Assembly (NCBI RefSeq): GCF_036178845.1
Contig: NZ_CP108070.1
Span: forward strand, 11,346,001 to 11,410,000
DNA from: Streptomyces sp. NBC_00271
Lineage (GTDB): Bacteria; Actinomycetota; Actinomycetes; Streptomycetales; Streptomycetaceae
DNA length: 64,000 nucleotides
Direction: 5' to 3'
In this document: one piece after another, positions 32,086-39,387 of the stretch
Position numbering within the stretch: position 1 is the first letter of the stretch
Layout of the letters: each line of letters starts with the position of its first letter
Notes under the pieces: generated by a model
The model's database searches: none
Told to the model about the DNA's origin: nothing
The model's input: the letters and a program-made list of their open reading frames with translations, nothing else
Made by a program: the position numbers and the translations under genes

Positions 32086-32877
32086 TCAGCCCGGCTTGAC
32101 CGCCAGCGTCGCAAAATAGTTCGACATGTATTGAGCGGATGCGTTGGATTGGTGCGGCGCTTCCGCGAAGCCGGTGAGGACGAATCCCGCGGCGAGTTGC
32201 CCGCCGATCTGGTCGGTGAGGGTGTGGCTGTATTCAAGAGCGGCATCCGCGCCGAACTTCGTGGCGCGTTCCTCGGCGGAGTACTGCGTGACATCGCTGT
32301 AGGGCAGCTTGTGCACGACGATCAGCTCGCCGCGCTCGTCGAGCGCCTCGTGGTCGAACAAGTACACATCAGGGTTGATGAAGCCCACGAGCAGAGTTCC
32401 GCCCGGTCGCAGGACGCGGAAGCACTCACGCCACACCGGTGCCAAGTCTGGTACGAACAGGTTGGAGACCGGATGGAATACGACGTCGAATGTTGCGTCG
32501 CCGAAGGCGCTGAGGTCGCGCATGTCGCCTAGAAGGGTGCGCAGCTCGAGTCCGTCGCGCGCCGCCACCATCTGGTCCTGGCCGAGCTGGCGGGGTGAGT
32601 TGTCGAATACGGTGACCCGCGCCCCTGCGGCGGCGAGGATCGGACCCTGCTGGCCACCGCCGGAGGCCAGGCACAACACGTCCTTGCCGGTCAGGTCCGT
32701 CGGCAGCCAGGAGCGGTTGACTGGCTCACGCCCGATGAGAACAATCGACCAGTCGCCCATGCGGGCGCGCTCGACATCCTCAGCACTCACCGGCCTCGAC
32801 CATTCGATGCCCTCTTGGGCATACTTGTCCCAGGCTGCCCGATTGTGGGCAACGGGGTCGACGACAATGTCCTGCAC
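32086..32877 (-). CDS. Class I SAM-dependent methyltransferase
   Basis: A 263-residue enzyme from GTG 32877 (RBS AGGGAG just upstream). The SAM site is clear: VLCLASGGGQQGPILAAAGA (motif I), then VTVFDNSPRQLGQ (acidic end of strand 2), LLGDMRDLSAFGDATFDVVF and the conserved FRVLRPGGTLLVGFINP (motif III). The substrate is unknown; the N-terminal DPVAHNRAAWDKYA opening is common to small-molecule methyltransferases. The gene is intact yet lies between two halves of a Tn3 transposase, suggesting that it is a passenger brought in with the ISL3 element or that the transposon was rearranged around it. Confidence 0.85.
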   Translation of the reverse strand: MQDIVVDPVAHNRAAWDKYAQEGIEWSRPVSAEDVERARMGDWSIVLIGREPVNRSWLPTDLTGKDVLCLASGGGQQGPILAAAGARVTVFDNSPRQLGQDQMVAARDGLELRTLLGDMRDLSAFGDATFDVVFHPVSNLFVPDLAPVWRECFRVLRPGGTLLVGFINPDVYLFDHEALDERGELIVVHKLPYSDVTQYSAEERATKFGADAALEYSHTLTDQIGGQLAAGFVLTGFAEAPHQSNASAQYMSNYFATLAVKPG

Positions 32878-32970
32878 GTTTAACTCCCTGCTACAGCCAG
32901 GCGGACGCCTGCGGTACTGACGGTTCGGTGCCGCTAGCCAACACGATTGCAGGGTGCGGGCTCAACGAAA

Positions 32971-34243
32971 TTAGCGGGCATCGAGGTGTCCGCGGGCTCG
33001 ACGGGTGGTCGCGCAGCGGGTGCGTAAGCGCTGGTTGCCGGCGTTGCGGAAGCCGTAGGCGTCGCGGGCGATGGTCTTGATGACCCGGTTGGTGTCTTCG
33101 GAGCCGGCGTTGGTGATCCCAGTGTGCAGGAACGCAAGGATCTCTGGCCACCATGTCTCGACGGTTGTGGCTAGGCGCTGCAGTTCGGGAAGGTCGGCGT
33201 CGGCGCATCGGCGGTAGAACCGGTACAGCAGATCGCGGACCTGTTCCCGGTCTGGGCGGGTCCGGGCGGTGGCAAACAGGTCCAGGAGGTCTTCCTTGGC
33301 GTTCCACGCAACGGTGATCGGCGCGCCGATCACCCTGGGCAGGTTGGACAGCTCGTCGAGGAGAGCGTCGACGTGCTCGCCGCGCATCCGGGCGGCGGAG
33401 CGGGTGAGCCGGTTGCGCAGTTCCCACTCGCGGTTGCCCTTGCGGCCGCGCTGGCCGCGGCGGGTCACGGTCACCCGGCGGCGGACCTCGGTGAGGGTCT
33501 GGTTCGCCAGCTGCACCAGGTGGAAGTGGTCCACGACCAGGGTGGCCTGCGGCAGGACCCGGCGGATCGCCGACTTGAAGATCGTGCACATGTCGATCGC
33601 GACGTACTGGACTGCGTCGCGCCAGGCTTGGTCGTGGTCGGCCAGCCAGTCGATGACCGCCTGGGCGGTGCGTCCTTCGACCTGCCCGAGCAGGCCCTGC
33701 TTGCCGGACAGGTCGACGAAGCCGACGTGCCAACGGTCCACGGCGGTCTGCCAGATCCCGGTGGCCTCGTCGGGGATCCATCTCGGCCGGCCTCGGCGGA
33801 TCTCGTCGATAGCGAGCGCCTGCACCGGCTCGGGCTGGGCCGGCAGCACCGCCCGGGCGTGACCGGTGAACGCCGCCGCAACGACCCGCCAGGAGAGCGC
33901 ATAGTCGCGGGCCGCCTGGACGACCGTGCGGCCCTGATCGGCCACCGCCGCCCCGGCCGCAGTCCGTAATCATGTGGTTAGCCGCTTACATGGCGGTACT
34001 GGCGGGACCCACTCGGTGAACGAGCGACGTCGGCACGCCAGCTCGTCGCAGCGCCAGCCGCGGTCGGCGGCCACCGACCGACAGGTCACGCGGCCGGGTC
34101 ACCCGCCGGCCCTTCGACCGCCGCGCCCGGGTGCCGCAGTCTGGGCAGTGGCGTGCCCGCTCATCAGCAGTCACCAGGTGCGCCACCGGCCCGTCGGTGT
34201 CGTCGGCGACGCCGACCACGGCCAGGCCGTCAAGGCCCAACAA
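32971..34243 (-). pseudogene. ISL3-family transposase, frameshifted and interrupted by a stop
   Basis: The N-terminal part (GLDGLAVVGVADDTDGPVAH, then the zinc-binding RHCPDCGTRARRSKG) is in one frame. After about 34045 the frame moves to WRCDELACRRRSFTEWVP. An in-frame TGA at about 33971 follows CKRLTT. Thereafter the DDE core is intact: ALAIDEIRRGRPRW, YVAIDMCTIFKSAI, LVVDHFHLVQLAN and the C-terminal NRVIKTIARDAYGFRN. The long 3' part (32971-33945) could still give a 324-residue product. The 5' end abuts Tn3 sequence. Confidence 0.85.
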
Positions 34244-34261
34244 CAGCTACGGACGTGGCAA

Positions 34262-34475
34262 ACGATACGACGCGCTGGCCTGGTCCTCGATGCCGTGGTG
34301 CTCTGGACGATGCGGTACGTCGACGCCGCCGCCGTCGACCGGCTCCGCGCCGAAGGTCACGAGATTCTGGGCGAGGACGTCGACCGGCTGTCCCCGCTCG
34401 AGCACCGCAACCTCAACGTGCTGGGCCGCCGCAGCCTCACCGCCTTCACCCCAGAGAATTCCTGTCCTGCCGGTC
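34262..34475 (+). pseudogene. Tn3-family transposase, C-terminal fragment
   Basis: AGLVLDAVVLWTMRYVDAAA, then DRLRAEGHEILGEDVDRLSP and LEHRNLNVLGRRSLTAFTP are the last conserved blocks of a Tn3 transposase (the WNTxY and HxNxxGRYxF regions). It continues the fragment at 31625-32000 in the same orientation and probably came from the same gene, separated by about 2.3 kb of inserted DNA. Confidence 0.8.
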
Positions 34476-34594
34476 ATGTGCGGAGCCGGATGACGAGTGC
34501 TGCTGCGGTGACGGTGCCCGGGACGACGGAGCCGCGCCTGCCGCAACGGGTGGCGGCAGTCCGGGAGTTCCTTCTGCCCCACAGGGCCTGTCGG

Positions 34595-35857
34595 CTACCC
34601 CCGCGCCAGCCAGGCCGTGATCTCGTCCACCACCGCCGGCTCGACGTGTCCTGGCCGCGCATACTCGGCCGGGGTGGCATGGCCGCTGCCGGAGAAGAAG
34701 AGGTGGTTGGCGTCCTGGTGGATCCGGATGGACACCTCGGGCCGGTGTGCGAGGGCGTCCTGCCAGCGGGCCAGGTCGTCGGCGACGGTCACTTGGTAGT
34801 CCCGCCCGCCCTGCAGGATCAGCATCGGGCAAGCCAGCCCTGCCGCCGTGGCCACCGGGTCGTAGGCGCGCAGGTCGAGCCAGTAGGAGGCGGAGAACCC
34901 CAGTGGCAGCAGCTTTGACGGTGTGTCAGGGGTAAGGCCGGGGGATGCCACCAGCGCGGCCTGCCGGGCGAGTGCGGCAACCATCTCCTCCGCGCCGGGC
35001 CCGGGGGTGAGTGCCGCGAGATGGCGGGCCACCCGGACGGCCGCCTCGTGCATCGGCTGTGCGTCTGCCGCGAGCAGCATCAGGCCCGCGATCGACGGGT
35101 CGGCGGCGGCGATCCGGGGTGCCGCCTTGCCGCCCATGCTGTGGCCGAGCAGGTGGATTTGGTCCGGGGCCACTTCGGGTTGCTGCCGGAGCAGGCGGAC
35201 GGCGGCGAGCGCGGGCGGCAGGTACTCGTCGGCCATGGTGAAGTCCTGCGGCAGGCGATCCGGGCGCGCGAAGGTCGCCTTGTCGAAGCGCAGCACGGCC
35301 ACCTGCCGGGTGACGAGCCCCCAGGCGAGGTCCTTGAGCGGCTTGTTCGGGCCGCTGCTCCCGTCCCGGTCGAACGCACCGCCACCGCTGAGCAGTACTA
35401 CGGCGGGCCACGGTCCGGGGCCGACAGGCAGGCTGAGGGTGCCGGGCACGGCGAGCGGACCGGTCCCGAGTAAGACGTCCCGCTCGGTGAACCGGGCCGT
35501 ATCCGCATAGTGCGGCGGATGCCACTCGGCGTCTCCGTGCGGGTCGAGCCGCAGTCCGTGCAGCAGGCCGTCACCGCCGACCGAGGTGACCACGGTGAAG
35601 CCGCTGTTCGCGCAGGTCACTGGGATGTGTACGCGCACGGGGTCGGCCTCGCCGGCCTGGCTCGCCGGCTCTTCGACCGCCCTGACCCCGCCATGTCCGG
35701 CTGCCTGGGCAGCCCATGCGAGCCTCAGCGCCTCGGCAGAGACAGCGGCGCGCAGTGGTGGCGCGAACAGCTCCACGATCTCGTCAAAACGCTCCGCCTG
35801 CAGCAGCGTGGCGAAGCCTCGCGCCACCTCCTGTGCCCCACCCTCATCAATTCTCAT
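34595..35857 (-). CDS. Alpha/beta hydrolase with N-terminal DUF3887-like domain
   Basis: A 420-residue protein. Residues 10-100 (VARGFATLLQAERFDEIVEL then FAPPLRAAVSAEALRLAW) match the NTF2-like DUF3887 domain. The hydrolase follows: VVLLSGGGAFDRDGS (oxyanion), HLLGHSMGGKAAPRIAAAD with the nucleophile Ser (about residue 252), LILQGGRDYQVTV with the catalytic Asp and DANHLFFSGSG with the His, so the triad is complete. No secretion signal is seen. It is divergent from an HTH regulator 36 bp away, and the palindrome at 35851-35866 overlaps its start codon. Probably an esterase/peptidase-like enzyme of unknown substrate. Confidence 0.85.
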   Translation of the reverse strand: MRIDEGGAQEVARGFATLLQAERFDEIVELFAPPLRAAVSAEALRLAWAAQAAGHGGVRAVEEPASQAGEADPVRVHIPVTCANSGFTVVTSVGGDGLLHGLRLDPHGDAEWHPPHYADTARFTERDVLLGTGPLAVPGTLSLPVGPGPWPAVVLLSGGGAFDRDGSSGPNKPLKDLAWGLVTRQVAVLRFDKATFARPDRLPQDFTMADEYLPPALAAVRLLRQQPEVAPDQIHLLGHSMGGKAAPRIAAADPSIAGLMLLAADAQPMHEAAVRVARHLAALTPGPGAEEMVAALARQAALVASPGLTPDTPSKLLPLGFSASYWLDLRAYDPVATAAGLACPMLILQGGRDYQVTVADDLARWQDALAHRPEVSIRIHQDANHLFFSGSGHATPAEYARPGHVEPAVVDEITAWLARG

Positions 35858-35866
35858 GATTGAGAA
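35851..35866. promoter_or_regulatory. Palindromic operator candidate
   Basis: TTCTCA-TGAT-TGAGAA is a perfect 6-bp inverted repeat overlapping the hydrolase start codon, in the 36-bp gap shared with the divergent HTH gene. The HTH protein could repress the hydrolase, itself, or both from here. Confidence 0.5.
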
Positions 35867-35893
35867 AGGTAGCAGTTGTGAGAAAGTCTGGGT

Positions 35894-36475
35894 ATGGACT
35901 CCTTGGACCTGCTCGCCCACCCCATTCGACTGCGGATCGTCCACGCGATGGGCGGCGGAAGGCTGCTGACCACCACTCAGCTCTGCGCACGTATCCCCGA
36001 AGCCTCCAAGGCCACGGTCTACCGCCACATCGATCTGCTGGTGGACGGCGGGATTCTGGAGGTCGCCCAGGAACACAGGGTGCGCGGCGCAGTACAACGG
36101 CTCTACCGGCTGCGACAGGACCGTGCCGTGATCGGCTCCGAGACGGTCCGCACGCTCACGCCGGCGGACCATCGCCAGACATTCGCCACCGCGATGACCG
36201 CCCTGCTCGCCGAGTTCAACGCCTACCTCGCCCGCGAAGGGGCCGACCCGGTGGCCGACCAAGTGGGCTACCGGCAACACGCACTCTGGCTCAGCCCGGC
36301 AGAACTGGAAGAACTGACCGGTGAGCTCCGCGCAGCCATCGCACCGAGACTGGCCAACCGGCCGAGCCCCGAGCGGGCACAGTACCTGCTCAGCCCGATC
36401 CACTTCCCGGTGGAAAACCCGCAGCGGGAAACCGGGCAGCCGGCGGCTGCAACGGATCACGAAACAGACATATGA
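35894..36475 (+). CDS. ArsR-like winged-helix regulator
   Basis: A 193-residue protein with an N-terminal winged helix: LDLLAHPIRLRIVHAMGG, then TTTQLCARIPEASKATVYRH (recognition helix) and LLVDGGILEVAQEHRVRGA (wing), about residues 4-75. The C-terminal half is helical (FATAMTALLAEFNAYLAREG, ELEELTGELRAAIAP), as in the HTH_20-type regulators that sense small ligands. No metal-binding Cys pair is visible, so it is unlikely to be an arsenic or metal sensor. It is divergent from the hydrolase at 34595, its likely target. Confidence 0.85.
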   Translation: MDSLDLLAHPIRLRIVHAMGGGRLLTTTQLCARIPEASKATVYRHIDLLVDGGILEVAQEHRVRGAVQRLYRLRQDRAVIGSETVRTLTPADHRQTFATAMTALLAEFNAYLAREGADPVADQVGYRQHALWLSPAELEELTGELRAAIAPRLANRPSPERAQYLLSPIHFPVENPQRETGQPAAATDHETDI

Positions 36476-36489
36476 CCGGCCGGACGGCT

Positions 36490-36775
36490 CCTGGGGCCGG
36501 GGCGCGATCTTGCCGTGGGTGTGCCGTCGTTCCAGTTCGCGGAACGCCTCTCGCACCTGCTCCAGCGGTCAGGTGCGGGCGATCGGCACCTCCAGCTCCC
36601 CGCGCGCGGCAACCCGGGCCGGCTCGCGGAGCACGACCGCGCACGCCGCCGCACCTTCTCCGTAGGTTCGCGCCCCCACCCTGGCCGCGGCCTGCCAGCA
36701 GCTGATCGTGTTGATCCGCTCGGGCCGCACGCCCAACTCCACTGCCGGCTCCACGTAGCCGTTGCAAACCCGCCC
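36490..36775 (-). pseudogene. Zinc-type alcohol dehydrogenase/quinone oxidoreductase remnant
   Basis: Two minus-strand frames join to give the C-terminal part of a medium-chain dehydrogenase: CNGYVEPAVELGVRPERINT, AARVGARTYGEGAAA, VAARGELEVPIART, and after a frameshift VREAFRELERRHTHGKIAPR. The order matches the end of NADP-dependent zinc-type oxidoreductases. The catalytic and most cofactor regions are gone. A short GGACCAC tandem repeat (about 36785-36818) marks the broken edge. Confidence 0.7.
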
Positions 36776-37089
36776 CCGCATTCCCGGACCACGGACCACG
36801 GCCCACGGACCACGGACACGATCTCTGCCGCCCGGACACGGAGCGAACGCGGGGGACCAGAACGCCCGGCACCGTTCGGGGCGCTCGGCTGAGCACTAGT
36901 GCCGGCACCGGGACTCACTCCCGCTCGGTCCTCAGGAACGGTTGCCCAACTCTGGCTCGATGCTGGCCATTTTGTGCACCCGGACTTGCCGACGCCTTGA
37001 CGATCCGTTCCCTGGACGTTCAGCCAGGCGCCTGTGCCTGCGTTGTGTGCCGTCCCTAAGGTCCCTGAGTGTTTCGGAAGAAGGGGCTC
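36776..37089. other. Gap with GGACCAC tandem repeat
   Basis: At about 36785-36818 the bases repeat as GGACCACGGACCACGGCCCA-type units. The rest of this 314-bp stretch shows no gene and should hold the promoter of the ABC operon. Confidence 0.4.
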
Positions 37090-38031
37090 ATGGATACACC
37101 TCTCGCAGTTCAGGCTCGCGGGATCACCAAGTGTTTCGGTGACGTCGTGGCACTCGACGGCGTCGATCTGGACGTGGCACAGGGCCAGATCCACGGCCTG
37201 GTCGGACCGAACGGCGCCGGGAAGACGACGCTGCTCGGTCTCCTGCTGGGCCTGGCCGTCGCCGACAGCGGCCACCTGGAGATCCTGGGCACGCCGCTCA
37301 GGCGCGCGCTCGCCGCCCCCGACGGCGTCGCCGGCTTCGTGGACGGACCCGGCCTCTACCCCTCGCTCACCGCCCGGCAGAACCTCGCCGCACTGGCCGC
37401 TCTGCGAGGCCACGACGCGCGGACAGCGGGAGTCGACGACGTGCTCGAGCAGGTCGGGCTCACCGATGTCGCCGACGACCAGGCCCGCGGCTTCTCCCTC
37501 GGCATGCGCCAGCGGCTCGGACTCGCCGCCGCCCTGCTCACCAAGCCCCGGGTGCTCGTGCTCGACGAACCCTCCAACGGCCTCGACCCGGCCGCCAAGA
37601 AACACGTACACGGTGTCCTCACCCGGCTCGCCGCGGACGGAACCAGCGTCGTGCTCTCCAGCCACCGCATGGACGACCTCCAGGCACTGTGTTCCGAGGC
37701 CACCATCCTCGCCGCCGGACGGGTCGTCTTCTCCGGCCCGCTGAGCAAGCTGGCCGCCGAGAGCCGTGAACTCGACTACCGGCTGCTCACCTCCGACCCG
37801 CAGGCCGCCCGCCGGCTGGCCCTCGATGCGGCCGCGATCCGCGTCGTCGACGACACCGGGACACGCCACGACGCCGACGTGCTCGTCGTGCGCGCGCCGG
37901 TGCCCGCCCTCGACGAACTGGTGGTGCGGCTCGTGCAGGCGGGCATCGCGCTGCGCGAGCTCGCCCCCCTGGTGTCGCCGCTCGAAGCCGCGTTCCTCGC
38001 CCTCACCGAGCAGAAGGAGACCGGCCGGTGA
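37090..38031 (+). CDS. ABC transporter ATP-binding protein
   Basis: A 313-residue ATPase. Walker A is VGPNGAGKTTLLGLLLGL, the signature is FSLGMRQRLGLAAALL (a SLGMRQR variant), Walker B is VLVLDEPSNGLDP and the switch His lies in VVLSSHRMDDL. The C-terminal ~90 residues form the extra domain common in antibiotic/lantibiotic-type exporters. ATG 37090 follows an AAGGGG ribosome site. The stop overlaps the permease start (GTGA at 38028-38031), so the two are translationally coupled. It powers the permease at 38028. The substrate is unknown. Confidence 0.93.
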   Translation: MDTPLAVQARGITKCFGDVVALDGVDLDVAQGQIHGLVGPNGAGKTTLLGLLLGLAVADSGHLEILGTPLRRALAAPDGVAGFVDGPGLYPSLTARQNLAALAALRGHDARTAGVDDVLEQVGLTDVADDQARGFSLGMRQRLGLAAALLTKPRVLVLDEPSNGLDPAAKKHVHGVLTRLAADGTSVVLSSHRMDDLQALCSEATILAAGRVVFSGPLSKLAAESRELDYRLLTSDPQAARRLALDAAAIRVVDDTGTRHDADVLVVRAPVPALDELVVRLVQAGIALRELAPLVSPLEAAFLALTEQKETGR

Positions 38032-39383
38032 CCGCGACCCTCACCCACGACAACGTTGCCGCGGCCCGCCGCGTCTCCGTTCCGCGCGCCTACCGCTTCG
38101 AGCTGGTCAAACTCGTCTCGCAATGGCGGATCCGCCTGCTGGTCCTCGCCTGCTGGATCGCACCCGCCCTCTTCGTCGCCGCGGTGAGCCAGCAGAGCAC
38201 ACTCCCCTCCGACACCCTCTTCGGCCGTTGGATGCACGCCACCGGGTGGGCCGGAACGCTGGTGATGCTCGGCTTCGCGGGCACCTGGGCGCTCCCGCTG
38301 CTCACCTCGGTGGTCGCCGGCGACGTATTCGCCTCCGAGGACCGGCTCGGCACCTGGCGCCACTTGCTGGTGGCGGTCCGCTCACCCAGGCGGATCTTCG
38401 CGGCGAAGGCACTGGCCAGCCTCACCGTCATCCTGCTGCTCGTGGCCGGGCTGGCCGCATCCAGCACGGCCGGCGGGATCGTCGCGGTCGGCAACCAGCC
38501 GCTGGCAGGCCTCGACGGCCACCTGCTGAGCCCGGCGGACGCCGCCGGCAAGGTCCTGCTCGCCTGGATCTGCGTACTCGCCCCGACCCTGGCCCTCGCC
38601 GCGATCGGACTGCTCGGGTCCGTCACGCTGGGGCGCTCCCCGATGGGACTGCTGCTGCCCGCGCTCGTCGCGCTCGCGATGCAGCTCGCCCAGATGATGC
38701 CGCTGCCCGTCGCCGTACGCCTCGCCCTGCCCAGCTACGCCTTCATCGCCTGGAACGGTCTGTTCACCAGCCCCACGCAGCTCGGCCCGCTCCTGATCGG
38801 CATCGTGGTCAGCCTGCTGTGGGCCGTGACCGCGACCGCGCTGGCCTACGCGCTTTTCCTGCGGCGCGACTTCACCAACCCGACCTACGACGGCTCGGGG
38901 CGCCGCGCGGCCGCCGCCGCAGGCCTGCCGCTCGCCGCTCTGGCCGCCGTCACGGTCGCGGTGCTCGCCTCGGCGAGTGGTGCCTCGGGCTCCGGGATCG
39001 AGCAGGACAAAGTGCAGCGCTCGGTTGCCACGGCGTTCGCCCACCTCTATCGACTGCAGACCGAGCAGCTCAACCGCCCCGCCGTCACAGAAGCGCAGCT
39101 GAAGGCCACGGCGACGTGCGACAAGGGCAGCGTCAAGGTCGCCGCCGAGGGGCCGGGCAACGACTGGCGCTGCGTCGTGTCCTGGCACCTGCCCGGCATC
39201 GAGGTCGCGGGGACCGCGATCTACCAGCTCGACCTCACACCTGACGGTCGTTTCATGGCCGACGGCGACGGACCGAAGGAAGTCAACGGCTACTTCCTGG
39301 TCCGCACCCCGACCGGGGACGCACCCAACCCGCTGTGGCAGTTCGACGGCAACGTCGACCTGCTCGCCACCCCGAAGGGATAA
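38028..39383 (+). CDS. ABC transporter permease with extracytoplasmic C-terminal domain
   Basis: A 451-residue membrane protein. Six helices can be seen, including LLVLACWIAPALFVAAV (about 37-53), TLVMLGFAGTWALPLLTSVV, ALASLTVILLLVAGLAA, VLLAWICVLAPTLALAAIGL and LLIGIVVSLLWAVTATALAY. A final helix (AAGLPLAALAAVTVAVLAS, about 303-321) is followed by about 130 soluble residues containing a Cys pair (ATCDKGSVKVAAE, DWRCVVSWHLPG). That exposed tail is unusual for a bare permease. It pairs with the ATPase upstream; the phosphoesterase begins 4 bp downstream, so all three form an operon. Confidence 0.88.
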   Translation: MTATLTHDNVAAARRVSVPRAYRFELVKLVSQWRIRLLVLACWIAPALFVAAVSQQSTLPSDTLFGRWMHATGWAGTLVMLGFAGTWALPLLTSVVAGDVFASEDRLGTWRHLLVAVRSPRRIFAAKALASLTVILLLVAGLAASSTAGGIVAVGNQPLAGLDGHLLSPADAAGKVLLAWICVLAPTLALAAIGLLGSVTLGRSPMGLLLPALVALAMQLAQMMPLPVAVRLALPSYAFIAWNGLFTSPTQLGPLLIGIVVSLLWAVTATALAYALFLRRDFTNPTYDGSGRRAAAAAGLPLAALAAVTVAVLASASGASGSGIEQDKVQRSVATAFAHLYRLQTEQLNRPAVTEAQLKATATCDKGSVKVAAEGPGNDWRCVVSWHLPGIEVAGTAIYQLDLTPDGRFMADGDGPKEVNGYFLVRTPTGDAPNPLWQFDGNVDLLATPKG

Positions 39384-39387
39384 CTCC

